Both the position numbers and the translations under genes were made by a program. This document shows, piece after piece, positions 20,403 through 33,421 of a stretch of 64,000 nt of DNA. Numbering within the stretch: the stretch's first letter is position 1; the number at the start of each line of letters is the position of its first letter. Source of the stretch: Carallia brachiata (lineage: Eukaryota > Streptophyta > Magnoliopsida > Malpighiales > Rhizophoraceae); the NCBI GenBank assembly GCA_021464245.1, contig JADCRB010000054.1, positions 185,481 to 249,480 of the forward strand, in the 5' to 3' direction. The notes under the pieces were generated by a model. The model saw nothing but the letters and a program-made list of their open reading frames with translations. It was not told where the DNA came from and ran no database searches.

Positions 20403-22963
20403 TATAAAATATTTTATTTTTTCCTACCAAAAAATTATTCTAAATCTGTCAATGTGGGGTGGTGTGAGCCAAATTTTACATAGACTCTGCATGCCTAATA
20501 TCAGCTAAATGATGTGCAATTTTCCTAGCCAAAATTGCAACACTCCACAATTCTTTTTTCTTTTATTTTAATGATTCTGCAGTAAGAGAAAAGCATGCAT
20601 ATAAAGGTACCAAAAAATGTTTCTTCACACGTTACCTGCATAAAGATAATCCTATCCAAAATTGAGTTTTGTCCCCTGATCCGTACACGAAACAAGTTCT
20701 GGTTCATTTCAATGATGATAAACCCACTCCCAAAATACTAACATATATATAAAGTCCTTTCTAATCTTCCACTTTGATTAAAAGAGTTCAAAGTACTGTG
20801 AATAGATGTAGCAGCTGCTTGCTAGCACTTTAAATAATTATTTTATAAATAAATAAATAAAGTCAATTGATGACGAGGTTTAATTTGCGTCTCTGCCATG
20901 TTATTGTCCTCATCATCTTGCAATAATGTGAGAGATGTAACCTTTTTCTTTAATCATCTTCATCTACATCGATAGAAAACTGCCAGCATCCCATAATCGA
21001 GAGATTACTATGTGCAGCAAACTTACCATGCATGTTTCTGTCATATATGTCACCACCATCACGTTACGCATGTTGTCTACCAAACTTTAGCATAATGATT
21101 TTGCGAGATTGTGTGTCATATCCACGCGGCTGCAGCTAACAATGCGGATCAAAAATGTGTGTTTAACAGTTAAAAAAAAAATCTAACTTTTCTTCTCCTA
21201 CTAAAATATGTTAGAATTTTTGGAGATTTTATAAGATCTTCCTAACATTATCGCGATTATTTCTGATTATTTCTTTTCTACATTGTGTACAGACTTTCTG
21301 TACAAATAGATATACTTCCTCTAAGGTTCTGCGGACAACAAATTCATTCTCTAAATTTATCTTTCTCTTTCATAGTTTTATCACCTCCTTTGATAACTTA
21401 CACAAATGCAATTTTTCTCACATGTAAAATATATGCCATGGAAGCTACATGATTCGTGCAAGGTCTGCACATGCAAAATTAACTATCTGCAAGGGCTTGA
21501 TTCCAAGCATGTACAAGAATCAAAATCCTTCTTCAGCTCACTAGATTAAACTTGATGCCATTGTGCCTAACATATATTAATCCACAATTAACATAACTAA
21601 TTGCTATAAAAATTTTAATTTATTGTAATACAAAAAGACCCCGACACAGTATAATCCAATTTATTTAAACATCATATACATATATTCATGTCTATCTTTT
21701 CCAAACTTTAATTCCCTCCAGCTCTCTCCAAAGTAGTTTATGGTCCTATATCACATCTTTAAAGAATCCAAATCCCCTGGCCTAACCATTATTCCTGGAA
21801 AAGATGCGAAGTATAGCATATACTTCTAGAAAATCCCAGATGGCTACATATATTCTGATGTTTTTTCAATATGAGCTCAAAAAGCTGATCCAAAGCGTAT
21901 AATTCTGATGCCGAACACTTTGTTGGTTCAAAGTGTTTTTTTTTTATCACTAAAAGATTAAAAACTGAATAAAAAATTAAAAAAACAACTGTAGCAGATT
22001 ATAATAGTAAATAAAAAATTGAAGATAATTGTAAATGATTTTAGGTGCCTTTACTAAATTTCTTCATTTTAATTTTTCTGTTACTATGTAATATTGAGGA
22101 AGCTAATGGAGGATTCATGTTTGGACCTCCATAATGTTGATCCAAAGTGCATAATTCCAATATTGTTCAATTTTCCCTGGTTGTCCATTGATTCAAAGTG
22201 TACATATAATTCTAATAAAGGTTGTAAAATCTGACCCCCCCTATTTACGTTATTCCAAACTGTATAATTCTTTTTTTTTTTTTTTAACTTTTTGGTGTCG
22301 TAAAGTGTATCATTCTTATGTTGCACAAATACGACCTCCATAAATGTTGAACCAGATTGTGCGTACAACGTTTAAGAGGCATTTGGAAGGGTTGTACTTA
22401 TTATTTTTATTCACTATTTTTATGAATATAATTCACTTATAATTATACGTCATATAAATTTATCTAATCTTTTTTTTATTTTAAGTAAACCACATTTATC
22501 ATATAGTGTTAGATTATAAATGAAATATACTCGCACAAAAATGAGTCAAATTAGAAACAAGATGGGTATTATTATTTGGTTAAGTGGTATATTATACATA
22601 TGAATCACATGCTTTTTGAATTAATTTCCATGATTAGGGAATCTGGACCAAACATTACATTTTAATTAGGAGACATTCCATTTTCTCCGTGAGTTTCACT
22701 AACGAAGTGTCGAATCAGCAAGAACTAAAGAAGTGAAGGGACGTTTAATGCATATTGTGGGTAAAAAATTGAGAAGGAATATCAAAATCGGCATAAGATA
22801 ATTAGAATCAATCCAATCATGAATTTTAGGTCGGTATATATCAATTGATTTTATCGATCCTTACAGTCATTTTGCTTCTTATCATATCAAATAATTCAAT
22901 TCATATTGAATTTCACTCACAATTAGGATAAAAATCTCCAATTCTTAATTTCCCTAAATAATC

Positions 22964-23453
22964 GGGATATGTATTTTTTTAGTTTTAAACCTTTATGCTT
23001 TTTTACATCTGAATTCTAAACTTTTTTAAAATTTCATTTGAATTATGAATCTTTTGATTTCTTATCCAATTAATCCATCTGTTGATGGAGAGTGGTCAAC
23101 CCATTTGTTAATGAGTTTGACATAACAGAAATTATTTTTAAAAAAAATAAATATATAAATTAGATATTTTTTCCATAACAAATATACACGTTAATTTGCG
23201 TATTATTAATGAAAAAAATGTTTAATTAGTGTATTTGTTGAAGAAAAAAATATTAAATTTGTATGTTTAACCTTTTTTTAAATAATTTTTGTTAGGTCAA
23301 ATTCGTTAACTAATAGATTGACTACTTTCTATTAACGGATGAACTGAATTGGAATGAAATTGAAAAGTTTAGAATTCAAATGAAATTTCAAAAAAGTTCA
23401 GGACTTGAATATAAATAAGTATAAAAATTTAAGACTCAAAAAGTGTATATGCC
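22964..23453. mobile_element. MULE-type MITE, 490 bp, with 9-bp target duplication (copy A)
   Basis: The element starts GGGATATGTA and ends GTATATGCC, so the termini are imperfect inverted repeats. It is flanked on both sides by TAAATAATC (22955-22963 and 23454-23462). A perfect 9-bp duplication points to a Mutator-like transposase. The interior is a long imperfect palindrome: for example AATTCTAAACTTTTTTAAAATTTCATTTGAATT-type text on the left returns inverted on the right. It has no coding capacity. Related copies lie at about 47030-47527 and 50675-51165. Confidence 0.8.
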
Positions 23454-23696
23454 TAAATAATCCAGATTGATCTGAAATATTGCTAAAGTATTTCCACAAA
23501 AAAAAAAAAAACAGGAAGAGTGTAAACATGGCTCTTGCAGACCGCAGAGGCCATCAATCAACCAAAGTAATTGTGAAATTCAAGAGAAGTCAAATAAACT
23601 TTAAGAAAAACAAATCAACTTGCAACTTGCTAACAGAGTTCTTTTTTTTCTGAACAGCAGAGTATTGTTTTATTTTAGGAAAAAAGTAAGGCACCC

Positions 23697-23882
23697 GAAT
23701 CGGGCATCTTGCCCGAATTTTTTTTGTGCAACAAGACCAACGTTTTGTGCAACAAGACTGTTATTTTGTGCAACAAGAAACACCTGTATTTTTCTATATT
23801 TTTTGTTGCACAAAATGTTGGTCTGGTTGCACAAAATGTTTGTCTGGTTGCACAAAAAAAATTCAGGCAGGATGTCCGATTC
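23697..23882. mobile_element. Foldback element with iterated GTGCAACA units
   Basis: The left side reads GAATCGGGCATCTTGCCCGAA, then a T run and three direct copies of TTTTGTGCAACAAGA. The right side reads the inverse: TTGTTGCACAAAATG, GGTTGCACAAAATG, GGTTGCACAAAAAAAATTCAGGCAGGATGTCCGATTC. The whole folds into a long stem with a short centre near 23790-23805. Outer arms match apart from a few changes. No transposase; the open frames here arise from the repeat. Target duplication not determined. Confidence 0.75.
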
Positions 23883-26800
23883 TGGAAGTGTAATGGCGCC
23901 CTTTATTTTATGCATGGCAACCTACAAACTGTAGGCACCCAATAGGAAGCAACCTCGCTAATGCAATTCATGCGGGACTTCAAACGAAAGAAATAAAATA
24001 GTGGCCATACATATTGAGACTTTATTACTTGATAGATGCTTCATGTGATTGAGTTAGTTTTGATGATTGGAAACAAGATGTGAGGTCGAACGCAACACAA
24101 AATATATGTACCAGTAATGTTATATGGACGCAGGTAAAGTAGCGCAAGGAAGACGCGAACTCATAAACAGTGTACCCATTGATGAGATGCAGATGATAAT
24201 GTTATTAATGAAGAAGAAAAGAGGAATATAGGTGGGTAGCACCCAAAAAAACAATGCTATCCGAATCAGACCATCATTTCCATGTCTCGTAATTGGTTTA
24301 GCAGACCTGAGATTTTCGTGGGTGGGTACCCCCCTTTTTTTCCCTTCGCCTTAACTGCATTTACCTGTTAGAAATACCATGTTGCATTTATTTAACCCAA
24401 TGAATTGTGCATTCCAAAGAAATATAGATTAGATATTTCCTCTATCAGAAAGGTTACCAGCTAGCTATAAGGGAGTAACACATGCCAATTATAATCTTTT
24501 TGAAATTTTCACATGGTCTATACATAATTTTAGTTTATGTGTCCAATCTTTCCCTAGCATGTCTTTGTGCTTCAGTGCGTTCATTGTTATTAGTTGGAAC
24601 ATCCAATTATTTTCACTCTGAGTGTCAATTATCCTATTTTTAATTAATTTTTTTCTTTTAATTGATTTCATGCAGATATCAACTTGATAATTTTTTACAC
24701 ATTTAGGGTCCGTTTGTTTGCTGTAAAATAACTTACATTTGTAAAATATTTGCAAAGGTTAGTTGTTGATAGATGTCTTGTATAATGCATTGTCGATTCC
24801 GTACCCAAAAGTATCCATTATAACCTAACCTTTGCTTTTTGATAAATTTTGATAATTTAAGCTAATTAAACTCCAAATTGTTAGCACGACCCCACTCTCG
24901 CAGCCCTCGCTCGTTTCATAAAATGCACCCAAATGAATTTGAACTAAAACTGTACGCCTATTTTACACAATCTCTAAGACTTGTTTTTAGAAAAAATAAA
25001 ATTTCATATCAAAATTTGGAGTGTGTGAGAGAGGGAAAGGAGACAAGGAAAACGAATATATGTAGATGGCGTATCTTCGAGTCAGCCACCAACAGTCACT
25101 CACGATGTCAATTTTCCACAATTATAATGTTGATGACTGCACTCCTTAGTCCATTAGCAAAAACCAAAAAGAAGACCTTGCACATATATGGTGATATTGC
25201 AGACAGAATAAGGCTATGGGCCAATCCTTTGTTTTTCTTTCTTTGTGTATTGCAGCTAGGTGATAGACACCCATTTTTCAGCACCATATTAAATGTCCTT
25301 TTTCTTCAATTTAGTTAAAGGTGGGCCAAAAGTAATCTGTTGATATCCTCATTTAATTTGATTATAGGACCGACCTATTATCCAACAATGATGGATCCAA
25401 GTGAGCTCTCCCAGTCAATCACAAGGTATCAAATCAAAAACCCAACGTGCATCAATCATAAATTTGTTATAATTTTTTTTGAAATCAAGGAATACTATTG
25501 AGGGGATTCAAATCCGAATCAATAAGAAGGGTTATTTGCTCACATAACACTAAGCTTCAATATTGGGAGTGGTGAGCTTATAAGCCCCTTTTTATATTAG
25601 AAAAAGTTTCGGACTTAGCTTATTGAGTCAGAGAAAGATCAAAATATAACAAATTATTAATTTTGTGCAATTATATTGAGATTTTGTGTAAAAATAAAAC
25701 GAAACAATGTGATGCATTTGTTTTTATTATTTTACATTTTATTAATATTATTGTACAAAATTTAAAAATCGTTGCATTTTAATGCTTCATCTAGCTAAAT
25801 TGTCTGGTTGAATCATCTGGATCCAAATCTGCCCTCTTTTATATTTCCAAAGCGGTGAGCCTATTAGGCCCTTTTTGTATTTCAAAATTGATAGAAGGAC
25901 AGGGTAAGAGAAGGGGCATTACGCAGAGTGGAGAGCAAGAGAGAACGAGGAATGGTAGGACAGATTATTAGTCCCACTAATTTTTGTTTTTTATTTGCAA
26001 AATTTGATATTATGTATATAATAATTAAATTTGATATGTAATAGATATAAATATAAAAATTCAACAAACTCATAAAAAGATGCCTTTGTCGATTATTTGC
26101 AACAGTTTATATATATAAAGTTAATATGTAACAAATTTAATTTTAATGTGTATTATACATGAATTTTTTTTAAAGAAAAAGTAAAATTATGGTGGCTATC
26201 CCATCCTATCAAAGCACTTTATATTTAATAGTTTTGGCATAGAAGGTTACTATACAGACACACTTAAGAAGATACGCAAAAAATACGCACTTAATCTAAT
26301 GATATCTAACAGTTTATCTATTTTTTATTTTTTTAAATTTAATTAATTTTTCACAATTTAATGATTTCGATCACTGCGTGCACACCATATTCCCACTTTT
26401 ACACGTCCACTTATCTTTTTCCATTTTTATAAGCTTCCATGTTCACAAGTTGTGGGAAATGGAAATGGAACCTGGAACATTTAAGGGAATAGAACATAGA
26501 ATCCTCGCGCTTAGCACAACTATTAATATTGCTACCTGAGCTACTAGCTTCTGAACCATATGCCATTACCCTTGCTATAATAGCTTATCCTGATTGCATA
26601 TCCATTTGCTTTTTGCCTATATGTATAGTCCACCAATATCAAAACAGCTCACTTAAAGTATGTTAGGCATCACATTCTTGATTGAACCTCAATCAATAAT
26701 GTAATCGCACAACATTTTTTTTTCATGAATGAAATGAAAGATTCTATAATTATGGAGCCTAGAAGATGGAAGGAAAAAAGACGACAGAGAAAACTGGGGC

Positions 26801-27496
26801 AAAGAGAAGCCCATATTCTGTGATTTGAAATGTCATCGATGAAAATAAATTGTTCGTTACAAAGGGTCATTGGCTACTAATAAGACTACAATCATTTGAG
26901 TTTAGTTGTAATGACTATTAAACCCCTCTTAAGGAGGGAGTCTGGGAATGAGATTTGGGTTGAAATCTCGATTCTCTCTAAAAAAATATTTATTATATGA
27001 GTTTGGGAGTTTTATCTTTAAAGTGTAATGTACTCATCTTTCATTTCATTTTAACAAGTAACACATTAATTATTAATTATTTTGAATGTCCAAAACAAAT
27101 AAATAAATAAAAGACTACACATCGGAGTATGCCTTTCTCCTAGATTTCCAGTGTCGCAGTGATAAAAAAACATTTCACATTATGTTTTTATAGAACATTT
27201 TCCATTTGTAAGGTGCATTTCTGTCCTGAAAATAGTTTTGGCATCAGAGCCTTTCCCATCATTATGTTCAAGGATCAAATAAAGAAGTCAAAGAATGATG
27301 AATTAAAGTGATATCACACTTTATATGATGGTAAGCCTAACACGACACAACAATATCAGTTCGTGGTTATATTTCAGGCAGAGCTTGGGGGAAGAAATGA
27401 AAAAAAAAAAAAAAAAACAAAAAAGAAAAGAAAAACCTTAATGGGGAGTGGTGATTGATGGGAAATAATTGAAACTTTATGTGCCCTCAATTTAGT
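23883..27496. other. Gene-free intergenic DNA upstream of PHO1;H1
   Basis: AT-rich. At 24704 the phrase AGGGTCCGTTTGTTTGC looks like the end of a hAT/PIF-type miniature element, but its partner end was not found. A poly-A tract lies at about 27400-27435. Other short ORFs here show no family resemblance. Confidence 0.4.
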
Positions 27497-27504
27497 GGAT
27501 ATCC
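27497..27504. promoter_or_regulatory. P1BS-like site (GGATATCC) upstream of PHO1;H1
   Basis: GGATATCC fits GNATATNC, the palindromic site of PHR1-type MYB-CC regulators of phosphate-starvation genes. It lies ~0.9 kb upstream of the PHO1;H1 start codon. Arabidopsis PHO1;H1 is known to respond to phosphate starvation through PHR1. An 8-bp match in 1 kb can occur by chance. Confidence 0.4.
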
Positions 27505-28411
27505 GGGTGGTCTAATTAGAAGCAACATTTGTGATCTTATATATATAATTGCCAAATTATCTTTACTTAATTATTACAATTAATAAGAATTTGCTTGCCC
27601 AAATAACCACATTATCTCTTTGATATATCTTTTTTTTTTTTTGTCAAGAAAGTAGAAAATTTTGGTGGCACCCCAAACTCTGATGAGAAAAAATTGTCTT
27701 TATATCATACAGATGTGGTCTTATTTACATTACTAAATTCATTGAATAACAAAGTTTATGATATCCAGCAAAAAATTCTTAGTACTCCCACAATTGTACA
27801 TACTTATAATATACGTTTAATTCTCACAAATGTCTTAAACAAAAAGTCCAATTAACAATTTTTTTTTTAAAAAAAGAACTATTTGACCACAAGGTTCTCT
27901 CTGTTTGATACATAACATGCAAAAGGGCAAGCAAAATCTCCATGACTTTCAATATGGTACGTTTCCATGTATCATTTTTTTTTTTTTTGAACGTGCAATG
28001 CCATGGCCCCACCCGCACCACTACAGTACCATCCAGTCATCCACCTTAAATTCCCATCCTTCAACTTCTTCATGGCAACCTGTTGGCCGAGAAGTCATCA
28101 AATCCGGTGGCAGTGCGGTGAATTTCCGGCGAATCTTTGGCCATTATAAATTCTCAAGTGGTGGAAGCATATTAGTACCACGGATATTTTGGAATGTGCT
28201 GTCTGAGAATAAGGATTAGCACATCATCATCATCCCATATTCCTTTTTTCTTCCTTAAATAATGTTACCATGAGCAACCATTAGAACACACACCATTTCT
28301 AGCTACACACAACACATTAGACATCATCTATAGCACCCAATTTAAATTTTTTTTTTTCTCTTTTGTGTTCTCAAGGTGAGGGCATTAAAAGTAAGTGACA
28401 AGAGAGTAAGA

Positions 28412-31400
28412 ATGGTGAATTTCTCTAAGCAGTTTGAAGCTCAGCTTGTGCCTGAGTGGAAAGATGCCTTCGTTGATTATTGGCAACTCAAGAAAGACCT
28501 CAAGAAATTGCATCTTCTCAATGCTAACAACGCTAACCCCACCACCAAGCACCAACATAGCTTTATGTCTAATGGCTTCCTTTCCACTCTTAAGAAGCTC
28601 TCCCCATTTGGACCCCAGCGTGGAGACCATGGAGCCATACTAGTACTATCACTGTCCATCTAATTAATGAAGCCTATTCACAGTGATTCATAGCTAAAAA
28701 ATGCAATTTTTTTTTTCTTTTTTGGTGTTAACAGGTTCACAGGAAACTGGCATCTTCAGCCAGTCAGGGTGACATGTATGAGACTGAACTGCTAGAGCAA
28801 TTCTCGGATACTGTTGCAGCCACAGAGTTCTTTGCATGCTTGGACAAGCAACTTAGCAAGGTGAATCAATTTTATAAGAACAAGGAGAAAGAGTTCATGG
28901 ATAGAGGGGAGTCTTTGAAAAGACAGATGGAGATTCTCAATGAGCTTAACGATGTACTCAGGCAACAGCGCGGAGGAGATTCTGCTCAAGACTCCAAAGA
29001 GGATGCCTCTGTCACATGCACCATCTCCAGTGGTATAGAATTTGCTCCAATCTGTACTCATGATCGGCAATTCGATATATGACTTGTGACATTAATTAAG
29101 ATATGGTTGCTCAAATGCTCAATAATACATTAGTCATCTTTTGTGCAATATGTAGGCCTCAGCATGTTGGCCCTTTGGCATCATAATCAATATGCTCCAG
29201 ATGTAATTAAATTGGTAGATGTAATCTGCTTTAAGGGGGAAAAGTTGACATAACATGATTTGATCAAATTACTCATCTTTTATTTAAAAAAAGTGCATAT
29301 CTTTGATGGTTACAGAGGAGGATTCTGTGAAGGATAGAACAGAACAAGAGCAGGTGCAAGAAAACAGCACAGATGACTTGCAGAAAAATGATGTCCTGCA
29401 TTCCCCAAGATCAGAGGAGATGGGAAAATCAATGAGGATTAAAAGAGAGGATAGCAGAATGAGGAGTCTCTCGGGTCGCGTCTTTAGTTGCCAAGGCAAG
29501 AACTTGAGGATTCACATTCCTTTAACAACACCTTCTCGCACGTTTTCAGCAATTAGCTACCTTGTATGGGAAGATTTAGTCAACCAGTCCTCAAAGAAAT
29601 GCAACCCTGAAGGGGGCCAGTTGCACATCAACAAAAAAAAGTTGCATCATGCAGAGAAGATGATAAAAGGAGCATTGATCGAACTCTATAAAGGGCTGGG
29701 TTATCTCAAAACTTACAGGTAATCATGTTAATAATTCAATTGAAAAAGCATTTCAAGATTGAATTTGGAATAAAAGAAGCTGACTTTTCTACAATTGATA
29801 TGATCTGCAGGAACCTTAACATGCTTGCTTTTATAAAAATTTTGAAGAAGTTTGACAAAGTAAGTTAATAGGTTACTTCTTCCTGTCTGCATTGTTTTTC
29901 TGCAGCCACTGTGAACCTTTCATTTTAGTCCCCATATCTAATGAGAACATTTTGGTGGTCGTCTCATCAGGTTACTGGAAAACAAGTCCTCCCCATAATC
30001 TAAAAGTTGTTGAAAGCTCATATTTCAACTGCTCGGACAAGGTAAATGATTGAATACTGAAAACCACCATGTAAATATCTGGTGCTTATTGTTGATAGGT
30101 TTTTGCTATTATGATAGGGTGATACTATAGATGTATGCCACTAGCCTTTTCTTTAGTCTGATTGTTCTCCGACAATTTCAAGTGGCCAATGATCCTGCTG
30201 TTCACATCTGCACCACAGTTGTCCTTAGGTCTATAAATGTTGAACATAGATTTGCTTGTCTGTTGTACAGGTTATTTCTTAAAAATCAGTATAATTTGCT
30301 TATTGGTGTAAGAAAATGACAGATAACAAATTTAGCAGACGAAGTTGAGGAGCTATTTGCGAAACATTTTGCTGAAGAAGACCGAAGAAAGGCCATGAAA
30401 TATCTTAAACCAAATCAACGAAAAGAATCGCATGTTGTAACCTTCTTCATCGGTGAGTTTCCAATTCAAACAATTGAACTTGCTGGCCTGGAATTGACAC
30501 ACGACACTATTTTGATGTCATCCCTTTTTTAATCAATCATTTTTAGTGGAGAATGGAGAGATTTATTCCTGTCACTTTGTGGCACATTATAGGGCTCAAA
30601 GAAAAAAAAAAAAGTTATAGACCCTTTAGGCCACTAGGATTTTCCAATAAAGGGCTGTGCCTGGTTCCCTTTATCTGGGTGGATGACATAGCAGAGGTCC
30701 CATCCCACACCACTATCATCTAAAAAATATTGACCTCTTCAAAGGTTTAACATTAGTTATCACATAAAGACAAGAGAAGGTAGTTTCTCACTTTCTCTAT
30801 GTTGAATGGACACTTTCAACAAGTACATTGCCTGGTTCAACATCTATTTCAGACAAAAAAAAAATTGATAAAAAAATGTGAGTAATCCTTGCATAAGCTC
30901 TGTTTAGTTGGAAAGTAGCCCCGAAAATTAGGCTCCTTTGCTTGTGCATATCTGAATATTGACTAGACATTGTTGCCATAAGCTGTAGTATTACGTATAG
31001 GTAACATCTTATCGAGATAATGATGTTGAATGAAAGATATGTTAGATGAATCTTAATCTAACAATCTCTAATAATCAGGGCTATTTGCTGGTTGTTTTGT
31101 CGCGCTTCTTGCTGGATATATAATAATGGCTCATATCACGGGGAAGTACAGACGACAGCCAGATACAGTCTATATGGAAACTGCCTACCCTGTGCTTAGG
31201 CAATTTACCTGCACTTTACTCCCTGATGTTCAAAATTCACTACTGAAAGGAAACTTAACAATGAAGTTTTGCTACTTGCAGCGTGTTCAGCTTACTATTC
31301 CTGCATTTCTTTCTGTATGGCTGCAACATTTTCATGTGGAGGAAGGCAAGGATAAATTATAGCTTCATCTTTGAGATAGCCCCAACCAAGGATCTTAAGT

Positions 31401-33421
31401 ACAGAGATGTCTTCTTGATCTGTGCAGTAGCAATGACTGCTGTAGTAGGAGTCATGTTTATTCATTTGTCACTTCTTACAAAAGGATATTCATATTCCCA
31501 AGTTCAAGCCATCCCCGGCATTCTGTTGATGGTAATCTATTGAAGAAAACTTCAGAGATTCCAATAACATTTTCCATTCAAATTCAACTCATTCTTTGTT
31601 TCGTTACTCATTAGCTAAGCTATACTCTTTTGTATGTGCAGATCTTCTTGTCGCTGCTTTTGTGCCCCTTCAACATTTGCTATCGATCAAGTCGATATCG
31701 TTTTCTTTGTGTGATTAGAAACATCATTTTGTCACCTCTCTACAAGGTAACGATCAGACACACACTATTTCAACAATTGATTCCATATGTGAAGGCTTCT
31801 GTACTGCTTCCACATTGGTTTCTGCACTTTTGTAACCAAACCCCCAACTTAACAGCATCAAACAATTGGGCTTTGCAGGTTGTCATGCTCGACTTCTTCA
31901 TGGCTGATCAACTTTGTAGCCAGGTAGTTTCAGTGCTAACTAAGGCTCATTACTGAAGAATATTGTCAATCCCAGATTCATTACATGAAAAAATCACTGA
32001 CAGGAAATGTTATTAATAGGTGCCAATGCTTAGGGACCTTGAGTTTGTGGCATGTTATTATATAACTGGAAGTTACAAAACTCAGGACTATGGCTACTGC
32101 ACGAGAACGACACACTATCGTGATCTTGCTTATGCAGTGTCCTTCCTACCCTACTACTGGAGGGCAATGCAGGTATGGCGTCAAACAGTGCTCCAGTCGC
32201 CTTGTTTAAGTGTTTTAAATGTTTGAAGTATCATTTATTCATTGTTCAATATTCTTCTGGAGAATTAAAACTTTAACTGATTAAGGCTGATACTTAATTG
32301 GGTGTGCAGTGTGCCAGGCGCTGGTTTGATGAAGGGGAAATAAGCCACCTTGTCAACCTGGGGAAATATGTATCAGCAATGCTAGCAGCAGGAGCCAAAG
32401 TGGCCTATGAGAAAGAAAAAGGTGTTGGGTGGCTGTGTCTTCTTGTGGTTGTCTCAAGTGCTGCAACAATGTACCAATTGTATTGGGACTTTGTAAAGGA
32501 TTGGGGTTTGCTCCAAATGAATTCCAAGAACCCCTGGCTTAGGAATGAATTAATGCTTCGTCGGAAGTTCATTTACTACTTCTCCATGGTATAGATTATG
32601 TCTCCCTTAGTTAATGTCATTCGCAGGAAAACAACTCACAGATTCAATTGTGTGATAGTGGAGTTCAGGTGCCACCAAGCTAATCTGTCAGTAGCCATTA
32701 ACCAACCATGCAACTTCCACATATTGAAAACAAAGCAGCCATGCTGACGCTAGACAATCCACTTACCTATTATTTTCTATAGATTAAGATAAGATGCCAG
32801 AATATGATAATGAACCTATTCTTATGGTAAGCACTGATAAAAGAATTAGAATGCACCTAAGATTTGCACAAATAATGTCAAGTTGTCAAGTTCTAATAGA
32901 CAGACAAGCGATGGAGAACTAGATGTTGTCTGCAATTCAGTGCACAAAACAGTGGTAGCTTTTGATGGAATTTTACACTTCAGCTCAACTTCAAAAGCAG
33001 ATTCTTAATGAAAGTCGGTTGCTTCGTGCAGGCATTGAACGTTATTCTCAGGCTTGCTTGGTTACAAACAGTTCTTCATTTGAGATTCGGACACGTTGAT
33101 TACAGAGTAACGGGACTGTTTTTAGCTGCCCTTGAAGTCATTAGAAGAGGACTGTGGAACTTTTACAGGTAAAATTATCTCAGTTTCTCTCTTGTTTCAG
33201 ACTGACTATAAACATGCCTGCAGCCATTTTCTTTATCACATAAAACAGGCAAAACTGAATCATATAATTATCTATATTATTTCAACTAATGGTGATAAAC
33301 AAGAAAATCAAACTTGTTCTAATGGTACAGGTTGGAGAATGAGCATCTGACTAATGCTGGCAAGTTTAGAGCAGTTAAGACAGTGCCACTGCCTTTTCAT
33401 GAAGTGGATGAAGAGGAATGA
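28412..33421 (+). CDS. PHO1-H1: PHO1;H1-type phosphate exporter (SPX-EXS), 14 exons, one frame break
   Basis: Exports phosphate to the xylem; PHO1 proteins sit in the endomembrane/plasma membrane, and the SPX domain senses inositol pyrophosphates. Exons: 28412-28642, 28735-29032, 29316-29718, 29811-29859, 29971-30041, 30323-30452, 31079-31199, 31282-31531, 31642-31746, 31879-31923, 32020-32172, 32310-32588, 33032-33168, 33331-33421. The N-terminus [20 protein letters not shown] and LKKDLKK are typical SPX starts. [15 protein letters not shown] (exon 3) is the Lys-rich SPX pocket. Hydrophobic segments begin at [22 protein letters not shown] motifs include [24 protein letters not shown] and [20 protein letters not shown] near the end. 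The predicted length is 787 aa (Arabidopsis PHO1;H1 is ~784). Exon 5 is one base short, putting a stop (TAA, 30001) in the literal reading. The donor after exon 7 is GC rather than GT. An upstream in-frame ATG at 28376 is less like the family start. Confidence 0.93.

Larger units (their letters stand above)
18257..22954. other. Gene-free intergenic DNA
   Basis: AT-rich with no supportable ORF. It contains a perfect (ATG)10 microsatellite at 19501-19530 and a GTGTGTGT-GCGCGCGC purine-pyrimidine alternation at about 20269-20288. At about 20346-20402 there are weak tRNA-like A-box (TAACTTAGTGATAAAGG) and B-box (GAGTTCGAAATCC) texts that could be a SINE. Nothing else was recognised. Confidence 0.45.

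Noticed and set aside
23700..23880. CRISPR-like direct repeats
   Set aside because: Units are adjacent and partly inverted with no unique spacers, and the DNA is plant nuclear.
23620..23945. Overlapping plus and minus ORFs with repeated LCNKT / VAQN phrases
   Set aside because: Translation of the foldback repeat in several frames, not a protein.
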